A stretch of 64,000 bases of DNA from Lumbricus rubellus. Lineage: Eukaryota > Annelida > Clitellata > Crassiclitellata > Lumbricidae. This document shows, one piece after another, positions 23,101 through 32,748 of the stretch (the stretch's first letter is position 1; every line of letters starts with the position of its first letter). Both the position numbers and the translations under genes were made by a program. The DNA is taken from the NCBI GenBank assembly GCA_945859605.1, contig OX243814.1:29990756-30054755 (forward strand), read 5' to 3'. The notes below the pieces were generated by a model, which saw nothing but the letters and a program-made list of their open reading frames with translations, did no database searches and was not told the origin of the DNA.

Positions 23101-25661
23101 CCGAGAAGCAGGTTGGGGAGAAGTCGGTCGAGAAGCAGGTCAAGAAGAAGTAGAACGATATCAAGGTTTGTATGAGAATGAAGCTTTGATGCACATATTC
23201 CAATAGTGTTGACTATTACTTTTCAAGGTTTGTTTGAGAAGGTAGCTCTTTGATACATGTGTTACATTAGTATGAACAATTATTTCAAGGAAAGCTGTTT
23301 TATCTTTAACGTCGTTGGGGAATTGTTGGAAGTGTGCAGTTAGTTACCTAGACAAAAAAAATGCGAATGGTTTCTTTTAAATGTCACAGAATTTTTTTAT
23401 TTGCTATGTTAGACAGTGTTGAGATTTAGCTTTTGGAGCTTCATTGTGAGGAGAGTTCTTTGATAAGCAGTCTTCAGTTAACTAGGATTTCACTAATGGC
23501 AGGCTCATACACTCACCAGAGCTCTGCAAACAGATTCTATTTCAACTTAAACTTTGAAAAGATGCTCAGAAAAATCATTGTTGAAGCTATTAAATGTATT
23601 TGTGATATAATTATAAGCTGGACTGTTTAATTTCAGAAGACGCAGCTTTTCAAGACATCGGTCCAGTCGCTCACAGTATGATTCAAGGTCCAGATCACCG
23701 TCCAGGTAGTTGATTTTGGCATTCGCATATTGTCATATAATATATGCTTTATTTCGCACAAAGCAGAAAAGAGAACCTAAAGGAAGGCTGGAACAGTGAG
23801 GTGCATTGGTGTAGTGGTGGTGTGAGGTGCCTTGGTGCCAGAGGTTTCCAGGTTCGATTCCACCCTCAGGTCGCCACATAGGGACCTTGAGCAAGGCTTC
23901 ACCTGCAGTTGCTCATGTGCTTTGGCGTGAAACTTCGATGCAGTGTCCGCGCTGCAGTCGGGAATGCCTCTGAGTAGAGAGCTTGAAGGGGCCCTGTGGA
24001 AATGGAGAAATAGCAAAATCTAAATTTAAATAGAAATACAAAAGATCCTTCACGAACAGACCGGATGTGAACCCAAACTAGTGCTTCCATGGAAATGTAA
24101 ACGTTAATAATTTATAACTTTGTTGGAACCTTTCTGCTAATATTGTATAAAGGTTGGGGTTCAAATTCCTTACTTTGACAGCTGTATTTTGAAATTGCAA
24201 TGGTCTTAATTTCTCAATTACTATAATATAGTATGTTGTTTGATTTCGGTTACTTATTATAAAAAAGTTGTTATTTCTGGTCTATCTTGAACTGTTAATA
24301 CTGTTTTTAAGGAACCGTTCCTACAGACGTCGGCGTGAAAGTTCAAGTCAAGAGTCTTACAGACAAAGAAGGTAAAAAAAATGCACAGTCTAAATGATTA
24401 TTATGGATGAGTCATTAGAATGGTTAGTGCTTGCAGGAGCATGAAAAACTAACGAATCTTATCTTGAAGCAAAAACTATAATAAATTACGGAAATCCAAA
24501 CCAAAAGGGAAAAGAAGAAGAAATTACGGAATTTAGCCTAATTTTTGGCTGCAGGATAGTGTGTCTAGTCATTGTGTAATTTTCTGTGTGTGTTGTAGTA
24601 CTTAAATCTTCAGTTTTAAAGTTGTACCATAGTACTCTGTCAGCATGCCCATATGGAGCCTACGTCAGTGGTTCTCAAAGTGGTGGTCCGCGGACCGGCA
24701 CCGGTCCGTGGAGTCCTGATCACCGGTCCGTGAAGAAGTCTGAGAGCTAAAAATAAATTATAATTATTAATTTATATATTTGAAATTGTAAAATTATTTG
24801 AATTGTTGCTCAAAATGTATTCAAACTTCTGTCTCAAACTTTGAAAATACATTACCAGTGCCTTATTTTAACTTGCCAAATGACTGTACCGTAGGCCTAC
24901 AAACAGTTTTATTAGGCCCTAATTAAAAAATCCCTAATTATAAATAACCCTATAATTAGTTTTTTTTAATAATACAGTTCGCTTTTGTTTGTGCTTGCCA
25001 TTAAAGTCAGCGGTCCGCGGGCTTCCCAGATAAATTATTGCCGGTCCGCGGATTGCAGAAGTTTGAGAACCACTGGCCTACGTTGTTCTTGTATTTCCAT
25101 AACGTACCCGTATAGAGTCCTCTATGCCTATGGGTCCCGGTCCCATGGCTTTTGAAACAAAACCTGTGTGCTCTTGCTTATTGAAACGTTGGCAGGCCGA
25201 ATGGCTCTTTGCTGATAAGAGTTTACAAAAGCAGGTTGGATAGTACTGTAATAGTTCTGTGTCCACTTTCGATGCTCAGAAAACTAATAGAGGAATTTGC
25301 TGTGGGACAGGATGTTGTAACTGTATATATCATAAGTTTAGAATACTATTACTACTATTTCTTGATTGAAGATGAATGTAACAAGATACATAACTTGTTT
25401 AGTTTAGACTCAGGATGCATATGATTGATTGAATGAATGAATTAATTTATGAATGAATGAATAGGAGTAAAAAAATGATTCTTAAGTTAATCCCTTTAGT
25501 GGCAACCCCGATTATAATCATCGACTTTGTATACGATTATTAGCCGGTCGGCCACTAAAGGGGTTAAGGACATTCTAAATAACCCTGGGAATAAAATTGT
25601 CCACTTTTTTTATTGTAGATCTTCGCCATCCAGTCGCAGCCGATCTCGTTCATCTGATTGA
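9383..25661 (+). CDS. NKTR: NKTR-type cyclophilin with giant RS-rich tail (5' exons outside window)
   Basis: Fourteen exons with consistent phase: 9383-9522, 10213-10312, 11084-11180, 11681-11802, 12558-13454, 14121-16028, 16968-17105, 17877-17974, 18349-19337, 19839-21769, 22659-23165, 23637-23705, 24312-24371, 25619-25661. The first exon encodes the end of a cyclophilin peptidyl-prolyl isomerase domain (LVFGRVVSGQGVVEQI, then NCGELKP). Boxes shared with vertebrate NKTR follow: KGRGTVRYRG across exons 3-4, DTPPHW, RWLKGDKL across exons 4-5, SDSPPPSRWKPGQKPWKP in exon 7 and PWEPPVE at the start of exon 10. The rest is Ser/Arg/Asp/Lys-rich low complexity ending in a dense RS domain (exons 11-14). 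About 2365 residues are visible, against roughly 1460 for the whole human protein as I recall it; the excess is in repeat-rich exons 5, 6, 9 and 10. Expected role: nuclear, RNA-processing-associated prolyl isomerase. The SPPPSRWKPGQKPWKP box separates it from PPIG. Confidence 0.93.
11826..12097. mobile_element. Candidate small inverted-repeat transposon in NKTR intron
   Basis: Starts CAGTGGCGTGG and ends CTACGCCACTG, giving 9-bp terminal inverted repeats like the CAGTGGCGTA ends of the hAT element at 30226. It contains a 19-base C run (12053-12071). Flanking 8-mers do not match, so no target duplication supports it. A repeat tail with GGGGCGCTATAT and GAATGAATG follows at 12100-12140. Confidence 0.45.
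12622..12873 (+). repeat. Coding 42-bp minisatellite in NKTR exon 5
   Basis: Six in-frame units encoding SDDEDTRVRRRRTE-like 14-mers; the last is diverged (TRLHRRRAE). Each alternates an acidic cluster containing a possible CK2-type serine with an Arg cluster. Confidence 0.9.
13600..13960. repeat. Decayed interspersed repeat in NKTR intron
   Basis: Contains TTTTATTGAAGCCCAA and a stretch reading CAAGCCCTGGACCAGCGAACG, resembling the piece at 9070-9215 and the TTTATTGAAACCC at 10755. Probably relics of one LINE or SINE family; orientation is uncertain. Confidence 0.4.
15328..15498 (+). repeat. Coding repeat in NKTR exon 6 (QEPERTQELKRT type)
   Basis: About five in-frame copies of a 36-bp unit encoding variants of QEPERTQELKRT. 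The reading is highly charged and probably helical; a surface or linker role is likely. Confidence 0.85.
16651..16930 (+). repeat. 35-bp tandem array just before NKTR exon 7
   Basis: Eight units containing AAATATTGTATTGTGATGC followed by a CCACATCTTTAATT-type end, a few differing by single bases. The array ends about 37 bp before the exon 7 acceptor at 16967. Confidence 0.9.
17508..17740 (+). mobile_element. tRNA-derived SINE
   Basis: The head resembles a tRNA: a GGTGGTGTTGTGGTGGCATC A-box-like region and a GTTTCGAATCTACCC B-box-like region. The body has GAGCAAGTCCTTCACTTGCA and the tail CTCCTCTGAGTA...CTTGAAGAGGCGCTAT. Other copies: 23797, 26958, 61238 (+) and 41258, 60355 (-). Confidence 0.82.
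18087..18157. mobile_element. Miniature TTAA palindrome (piggyBac-like signature)
   Basis: TTAACCCTTTAATGC ... GCATTAAAGGGTTAA: perfect 15-bp inverted ends, 71 bp overall. A TTAA target duplication with CCC/GGG ends is the known piggyBac signature. No coding capacity. Confidence 0.65.
18951..19050 (+). repeat. Coding 21-bp repeat in NKTR exon 9 (SRSKGTD)
   Basis: About five in-frame units of SRSKGTD embedded in longer Arg/Ser and Asp/Arg/Ser repeats (18480-18800). Confidence 0.85.
20454..20858 (+). repeat. Coding 27-bp minisatellite in NKTR exon 10 (NQVAEVTAK)
   Basis: Fifteen in-frame nonamers, nearly all identical except T/K at the seventh position and one first unit with NQVVEV. Upstream codons (20310-20450) hold older, diverged relatives such as NQIVDV and NQIPEV, so the array grew from an existing degenerate repeat. 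Confidence 0.93.
21770..22658 (+). other. NKTR intron 10, nothing recognised
   Basis: AT-rich intron with canonical GT and AG ends. Neither a repeat nor a gene was recognised. Confidence 0.6.
23797..24015 (+). mobile_element. tRNA-derived SINE
   Basis: Same family as 17508, with a clearer B-box region, AGGTTCGATTCCACCCTCAG. The tail reads CCTCTGAGTAGAGAGCTTGA. It lies in NKTR intron 12. Confidence 0.85.
24666..25075. mobile_element. Non-autonomous hAT element (410 bp)
   Basis: Ends CAGTGGTTCTCAAA and TTTGAGAACCACTG, with an 8-bp target duplication GCCTACGT at 24658-24665 and 25076-25083. Subterminal GGTCCGCGG repeats. These ends and the 8-bp duplication are typical of hAT; there is no transposase. 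Confidence 0.9.
25487..25567. mobile_element. Miniature TTAA palindrome (piggyBac-like signature)
   Basis: TTAATCCCTTTAGTGGC ... GCCACTAAAGGGGTTAA, 17-bp ends with one mismatch, 81 bp overall. It sits about 50 bp before the last NKTR acceptor. Confidence 0.6.
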
Positions 25662-26615
25662 AGAGTTACGCGTCGTCGCGATATAAATAGTTTGGATGGT
25701 TCCTGGCGATGCTTTTACAGCTATTGACTTATTTCGACTGTATTGTCATTTGCAGAACAGGACTGGATGTGTTGTAGAGTTGCACATTATGCTGATACAT
25801 TACTATAAGTATCCATGTACTCATGCGTGGAAATGACGATTTCATGACCTGAGGTCCGTGTGAGAATACAAAATTTCAGTGAGAATGTGATGTAAATTGA
25901 AGACAAGTTCTCTTGTGCGATGATTTTGTATTTAGCTATTTATTCGGTTCATGTAAATTGCTTTGGTAGCTTACTTTAGGAAATTTAACTGCCTGTGTTT
26001 TGGTTTTTTATTTTTTATTACGGCATTAAAAACATAGTCATCAGATTCTCGTATTTACTATTGCATTTCTGTTGACGTGAACGGTGCAAGTGCTCTTCAG
26101 TTACTTTAAATATTAAATCTCGAAGAACATCTACAAAATGATCCTGTGACTTTTGGTTCGTTGGACTTCAAATTGTCATATCATGGATTTTCATGTTTCT
26201 ATGTATATTTCTTGGAGACATAATAGCTATGAACAGAATTTCACTTTGAACTTGAAACTGTTTATAGCTGGGAATGAACTGCTGATATTTGATTGATCTG
26301 GTGTAATAGGCATCACATCTGTGCTAATGTTAGGATTCTGATGGTTACACCTTGTGATATTAGATCTGGTTATTTCATTGCTGTTCAGAATGACGTGAAA
26401 TTGAGTTGCTTCAAATGAATTGACTTTGCCAGAAGTTCAAAACAGTCTTTGGCTTGGTTTATAATTTTATAATGTCAATAATTAGTTTGAGCTTCTTTTA
26501 CAAATGTCATTGTAAGAATGTTGCTCAAGTTTGTTTTTTGACTGTTGCTTTATGTAACCAATGATCAAATGCAAGTGTTATTAGGGCTAAATAAACAGAA
26601 GCGGGGTCTAATATG
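25662..26615 (+). other. NKTR 3' UTR (probable)
   Basis: AT-rich sequence following the TGA at 25659-25661. No large open frame. A polyadenylation hexamer lies at 26590. Confidence 0.6.
26590..26595 (+). terminator. Polyadenylation signal, NKTR
   Basis: AATAAA about 930 nt after the stop codon. It is the first canonical hexamer noticed; earlier variant signals may also be used. Confidence 0.5.
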
Positions 26616-26957
26616 TGTAGCCCATGGCCATCCTTACTTTGGAGGTTTCCATCCGAACTAAGACTTAGAAATATGTGAAGTGCAATAGCAGAATAATTGA
26701 ACAGTGCAGTTTATGGATTAAAAACTGACGTGTTGCTTAAAACTTGTGTCGATACTATATTTTGAGAGACATTGAAAATGAAGTTTTGAGACGATTAAAA
26801 TGTTTCGAACGGTTATTGAAAACAATCTACAAATCTTTCATGACGATGATATGCGAGTCAGTTGTGATCAGATTTGATACTGGAATAATAATTATTCATC
26901 TTTAGGAGTCCTCACAATTGAGTTGCTCCGTTTCTGTAACAATAGATTTAATTAATC

Positions 26958-27147
26958 GTGTGGCACGGTAGTGTAATAGGTATGTTCGTTGCCTTGCAGC
27001 TGGAGGGTTGAATGTTCGAATCCACCTCAAATCGCCATGTAGGGACCTTGGGCAAGTCCTTCACTCGCAGTTGCTCAGTGCTTCGGCATGAAACTTCGAT
27101 GCAGTCGGGAGCGCCATAACAAGTGCACATACAACAACAACAACAAA
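26958..27147 (+). mobile_element. tRNA-derived SINE, shortened tail
   Basis: Head GTGGCACGGTAGTGTAATAG, B-box region ATGTTCGAATCCACC, body TTCACTCGCAGTTGCTCAG, end CAAGTGCACATACAACAACA. Part of the CTCTGAGTAG tail is missing. Confidence 0.82.
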
Positions 27148-27455
27148 ATGATAGTGTTAAGGAATGCGGAAGTCAGTGGGTTACTAATGTGGCAATGAAT
27201 AACTGGATGGTATGTGATCCAACAGTTGCATATCTAAACCTGCTCAACAGACTCCATGATTATAGCTTCTGGTACACCAGTGTTTAATGCACAAGGCATC
27301 AAGTGATTGATTGATTGATGATTGATTGATTGATCAAGTGATCCACCAAATAGCCAAATACGACATTTGTCTTCCTTGTATGAAATATGTACATAGTCAA
27401 AAAACTAAACTACAAAATTTAATGTGGGTGCATATGTTTCTCACGATTGGTGCTC

Positions 27456-27537
27456 TTAACACGTTGACTGCTTATTTGCTGTGTTAAATGACTCAATGGG
27501 GGACGTGTATACACGTCCCTCGCGTCCAACGTGTTAA
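27456..27537. mobile_element. TTAA-bounded palindromic element
   Basis: TTAACACGTTGAC ... GTCCAACGTGTTAA with an internal perfect palindrome ACGTGTATACACGT. Its ends are CAC/GTG rather than CCC/GGG, so its link to the other TTAA elements is weaker. Confidence 0.5.
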
Positions 27538-29400
27538 GCAACAACAGCACAAGCAATGAAGAAGAGTTTTAAACATGTCATTGCCATTACCTAATATTTA
27601 TTCCTAATTATCATTTTCAATTTATGCATTTGACTATTCTGTCTTTCCTTTAGCCTACTATTGACATTTACACTTTTTTACACGTGTGCTAGCACGCGAC
27701 CGCTATCATGAGCGATTTCTACTGCACGTAGCACCATAGACTCTGCCCCCTCCCCCTACTGTTCTCTGTGTAGTTGATCTCATGTTCTCGTCTCCTGGCC
27801 GAACTGACACCAACAGATACAAAAGCCTAGTTAACGGACTTGATTTTATTGGCCCTGATGCTTAAGTTGGTCTCTCTGAAATGACTTTTGTAGCTTTAGG
27901 CTACTGTAACACACTCCATTCTGACTTCCTCAAAATGACCGCTTATTCCGTTAATAAGGACAGCCGTCGAAGAGTGCCCCATTTTAACTGCTTACGAATT
28001 CTCTTCTATGTCGAGAAACATAGGCCTGTGTTCGCTTTGCGCTTTTTTGTAGTCTGTTCTGACATTCCAACCGCAGTACAGGCATCTTTGGTACAGGTTG
28101 GTACGGGCACTAGTCGAGTACGGTTGTGACAGCCATGCCCATTGCATTAGTTCTAACATACTTATTTATAAAGTAGGCTCTTAAGTTTTGTTCAGACTTG
28201 ACGTCTTTGTCACTTTGTGATGTTGCCCATGAAATGAGAAAATCGTACCGGATGAAATAATGTTTCACTTCACGGTTTATGGTCAAGGTGATGTCGCTTT
28301 AATAAAAGATTTCTTGAATTCAGTTTTTTGAAGTAAGCAGTAGGCCTATTATGATGTCATTGAAATCGAACAGCAATCGTAGAAAATCACCTTACATTTC
28401 TATGAGTGACCTTTAACCTAGAAATCCTATATTATGCAAAGTTGTGCATTTCTTTATCACGAGTAGGCCTAATGTAAGCTAACGTACGTAGGCTAGGCCT
28501 ACAGGGCCTACAGGGCCTACAGGCTCAGGTGCAAATTGCCGGTCTTGTCTTGCTTGAAAATTTTGCAACCACTCGATTGTGGCATTTTTAGTGATATTAT
28601 CCTGTACTTTTATATATTTATGACGCGTAATTCATTTGCAAAATAAATCATCTCGCTGAAAATCGACGTGACTATGGGCAAAGACCTTTAAGTTAGGGCC
28701 TGCACTTTGCTATGGGTTGCAGTGGCGGCAGGTCATTTGACTTGCCTATTTTAGGCCTACTCTTGACATTCTTAATGACCTGGCTAAACAAATTTCTGAG
28801 TTTTTAATATCTTCTCTAGGCCTACATTTAATTTCTTCGACATGCTGGAAGGCTGCTGGTTGCTGAAGAACTTCAATATCACAGTCGCGACCTGCTGGAA
28901 CTATAGGCTCTACCGCTTTAGGCCTATAGGCTAGCTTAGGCGCCGCCACCGTGGGAATTTAGAACGCTGATATTTAGGCCTAGGCCTACAGGAAACTAAC
29001 ACCAATTGATAGGCCTACTGCAGGTCCTACCTAGATTTCTCGATGACCAGATTATTTTTAACATATATATATATATATATATATATATTACGCTATGGAA
29101 ATATAACTATAGGCGCCTATAATCGAACTACCTCAATTGCTAATTAGGCCTATAATTTGGTAGTGGTGTCACTGGGTAACCTCAATGGCGCGTCGAAGCG
29201 CCACCATCGATGAGCGCCACGCGCATTTTCTGTTTCCTTGTCTACATTTTTGAGTTTGCTGAAAGCTTAAAATACAAATATGCGTTCTGAGTCATTGGGA
29301 AAATACTCCAGGGCCTATTGTAGATCGCATGCGGAAATTTCTTATCGCATCCGGTACGATTGTCGCATTTCGTACTGAAAGCCGTGTCTGTTGGCACGTA
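27538..29400. other. Intergenic stretch rich in AGGCCTA palindromes
   Basis: No gene recognised. From about 28330 to 29160 the palindromic core AGGCCTA occurs at least ten times, including tandem TACAGGGCC units near 28500 and AGGCCTAGGCCTA near 28977. An AT microsatellite lies at 29063-29088. Confidence 0.7.
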
Positions 29401-29466
29401 GGCCAGGCGGCAGCGGTGGTGGTAGCAGAAGAAGTACGTGGTGGAAGGGATTTAAATTTTGGGCAG
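29401..29466 (+). promoter_or_regulatory. Possible 5' UTR exon/promoter of the NHL gene
   Basis: A locally GC-rich stretch ending GGGCAG|GTTAGT, a plausible donor. The NHL start codon follows an acceptor at 32745-32746, so an upstream untranslated exon must exist; this is one candidate, not proven. Confidence 0.3.
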
Positions 29467-31059
29467 GTTAGTTTTTGCTAAGTATCAATCTTTACAACTT
29501 TTTGTTCTGCTTTAAGTGGTAACAATTAAATTTAAGAAACGAGGGCGTGCGTAGTTTGTTGTCTTATCTCTGTAATAGAAGCTACGCATACACAGAGACG
29601 AAGCCCTGAGTTTGGCTTCACTTACGTAGCGCCCTAGTAACACGTCAATGTACATGTTGTAATTTAGGACCATTTTGTTGCACTTGGATAAAGATTTCTG
29701 CAAGTCCGTGGGCTCGAATTCGTGTGCGTATACTTCAGTCGCATGCTCGGAACCTTATTCGACGAAGCCTCTGGGTACGGTTGTGTATTGTTTTAAAATC
29801 GTGCAAGTCGCCTAACGGTTGCCATTCGTAAATATTTAGTGACACGCGTTACTTTTTGGGGGTAGAATACGACGCTATGCAAATCTGTGTGAGTGTTCGT
29901 GTCAGGAAGGTTGACTAGTTGCCTATTACTGGTATGAAGAAGAGTCTTTGGTCATTTATGTATGTATAACTTAATTCAAGTGGTGCAAGATATCTGAAAT
30001 ACAGACAAGAACTTGTTAAAAATCTGTTCACAGATCACTGCATCACCCAAATGCTCTGAAAGTGTAAAAAATTAAAACTTAGAGCATGACTATGTTGCAC
30101 TAGATAAATTCTCTAAACGAATTAACAATTTGGTGCGAAATTTAAGAAGGACATCCATTTATATAAATTGACGTTTGTTCTCCCAAGCATATAGGAATTT
30201 ACACCTTTTAGTGTGATTTTGTGAACAGTGGCGTAACAACTGAGCCGGGGGCCCGTGGACATTCTCAGCTTGGGGGCCCTATCCATAAACGGAACTAAAT
30301 AGAGAAAGCAATTAGGCCATTTTGAAACAAGAGCGCAATTATATCTGAACTTCTAAGCGATTTTGGTAGCGCAATTATAGTGTAGGCTTACTAATACATG
30401 TAGGCCTATGTTCCTGTAATGTTGATACTAGGCTATAACATATTACAATGAGTAGGCTATAGTTTACTGTTACTATTTGCACAAAGGCTGTTTTTGTACA
30501 ACTAACACTTAGTAAAATAGCATCATTAGTCTACTACATGTACATGGGTTCCCGATGTTGGTAGTTCTTCTTTGGTTTGTGTAGGCCTAACATTTTTAAC
30601 AATTCTGATAGGCCTAACTCTCTCCCAGTCAGCAATGTAGAATCTTTTTGAGCAAACGGAATAAGCTAATTCCAGTGCAAGAAAGTCGAGATTAGACTAT
30701 GTGATATAAGCTTACACCTGCCTAATGTTATTCATTAGCCTACACTGCAACGGACCACTGAGTTCCATAAATTGATGCTCAAAGAAATTATTATTGCAAT
30801 AATAACTATACTAATTGAAATTTCAAAGACTCGTTTTATCAGCACTGAAATAATATAGTAAGTTTTAAGATCGCAGCTTGCAATGCTACCATTACATTGT
30901 GGAAACTGAAAAATAAATCATTACGCCTATAATTTTTCAAAATATTTGTTGAAGGCTTGGAATTTTATTCATGTCAGCACGTGCTGCAGTAGTTGAGCAA
31001 TTTTGTTAAGATGTCAACTTAAAAATAATGCTGCCATTGCAATGTGGAAATTCAAACAT

Positions 31060-31272
31060 AGGCTATCTGGTGGGGGATGAGCATATTCCCTCTCCGTGCC
31101 TCTACCTTTTCGTCGATACGAGTCTCGGCGACCGCCCGAAAATACTCGTTATCCATCCTCCAGAAACCTTGATTTCCCTCAGAAGAGGGGTACTTGATGA
31201 GACTCACATAGTTACGTTTAGAATTAGTGTTTGTGCCTATAGGGCCCCAAAATTCCTTAAGACGGCCCTGAA
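31060..31272 (-). mobile_element. Fragment of a second hAT-type repeat
   Basis: Read on the minus strand it starts CAGGGCCGTCTTAAGGAATT followed by TTGGGGCCC, a terminus of the hAT-type kind. The other end was not found, so it is probably truncated. Confidence 0.5.
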
Positions 31273-31380
31273 GACAGGTACACACAATGCACACACACAC
31301 TGAGTGAGAGAGAGAGAGAGAGTGAGAGAGGCAGACAGAGAGAGAGACAGATAGACACACAGTGTCACATACAGACAGCA
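31273..31380. repeat. AC and GA microsatellite
   Basis: Runs of CACACA then GAGAGA and GACAGA, inside the hAT-like element. Confidence 0.85.
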
Positions 31381-31558
31381 AGAATTAGAAGGAGCCGAAA
31401 AGAAAGCAGATACCGCGGTACTATTTCAAGCATCATTTCTTAATGGATGAACGTATACCCTAACCGTAGACCCCGCCCCTATAACGTACAACTAAGTGCT
31501 GATGTCTACTACGGGTCAAATGCTCTCACATCCGATGACCCATAGACTACAGTAACTA

Positions 31559-32378
31559 CACGGTGTCCCAATTGAAGTGAGCCCCTTTTTGTTTTGGCGA
31601 TATACTTGTCAATTCTAAATGAAACTCTATAAAATTTCACAGCATGTAAGAGGGATAAATTATCAATGTTTCCTAGAAATTCTATCCAATTCTACGAACA
31701 AAGTCCAAAGTTATGCACGTTCAAATTTGGGCAACTAAAATTGTAAGTTTCCAACATGTAAAAGATAGGAAATTATTGTTTGCAACTGCACGCCTTACTT
31801 TCTAAATTAATAAATATGACGTCATATTTTCGTAATTTCCATGTTAGGGGACAATAATAAAAATGATTTTCAGCAAAGATGATTTGAGTTTGATAAAAAA
31901 ATTATTAGAAAAAAAACATTATGGTGCAAAAGGTTTTTAAAGGAAGTTCATAACAGAAACTGGCTCATCGCAGCCTTATGAAACTCGCATACGTGACGTT
32001 GGCCAGTGACCACTTCAAACAGTGAAATGCGGAAGAATAGAATCGTTTTGACCAAGGGATTTTTGACATTGCAATCAATTAATGGCGAAAGCGCCTTAGA
32101 GCATGCATTCGAGCTAATGGAGGACATTTTGAACATCAGCTTTAAAGAACAGCGCTAACACTAATTTCCTATCTTTTACATGTTGGCAACTTCAAATTTT
32201 TTCTGTCCAGATTTGAATGTGCATAACTTCGGACTATGTTTATAGAATTTGATAAAATTTTCAGGAAACATTTATAATTTATCCCTCCTTCACGCTGTAA
32301 AATGTTATAGAGTTTCATTTAGAATTAACAGATATATCGCCAAAACAAAAAGGGGCTCACTTCAATTGGGACACCGTG
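31559..32378. mobile_element. Tc1/mariner-superfamily element with long inverted repeats (degenerate)
   Basis: Ends CACGGTGTCCCAATTGAAGT and its complement, flanked by TA on both sides. The inverted arms stay similar for about 200 bp. Near the right arm the + strand reads RLRACIRANGGHFEHQL and a stop (about 32090-32144), which resembles the C-terminus of IS630-Tc1-mariner-group transposases; upstream the frame is broken by stops. Nested inside the hAT element. Confidence 0.78.
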
Positions 32379-32748
32379 TATATACAGTCCCAACAGACAA
32401 GACACATGCGTATCATTTATCATATCCGTCGTATCCAGGCTATGTTCTACATTATGGTCAGACTCTACAATCTGAAACTAACTAGCCTATAAAACAAAGA
32501 ACTCTGAAAAAGTACATGGAACTGTTTTACTAAATAAGCTCGGGGGCCCTTTGAAGCTCGGGGGCCCGTGGATTTTGTCCACCTTCGTTACATGGTTGTT
32601 ACGCCACTGTTTGTGAAGTTCATAAATCAGATATGTGGAAAATTGAATGCAACTGTGTGTCCTTTTAGGTGACTTGCACTCCCCAGTGCCCATGCCATCC
32701 AGCGTAGTACCCAGTGTTACATAATGTGTTTTTGTGGTTTATTTAGCA

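Larger units (their letters stand above)
30226..32609. mobile_element. hAT-like element (2.4 kb) carrying nested insertions
   Basis: Ends CAGTGGCGTAACAAC and GTTGTTACGCCACTG are perfect inverted repeats, flanked by 8-bp duplications TTTGTGAA (30218-30225 and 32610-32617). Subterminal GGGGGCCC blocks lie at both ends. No intact transposase; the interior is occupied by other elements (31060-31272, 31559-32378) and a microsatellite. Confidence 0.9.

Noticed and set aside
27881..28129. 82-codon open frame in intergenic DNA
   Set aside because: No homology, no coding-like composition, no splice partners seen.
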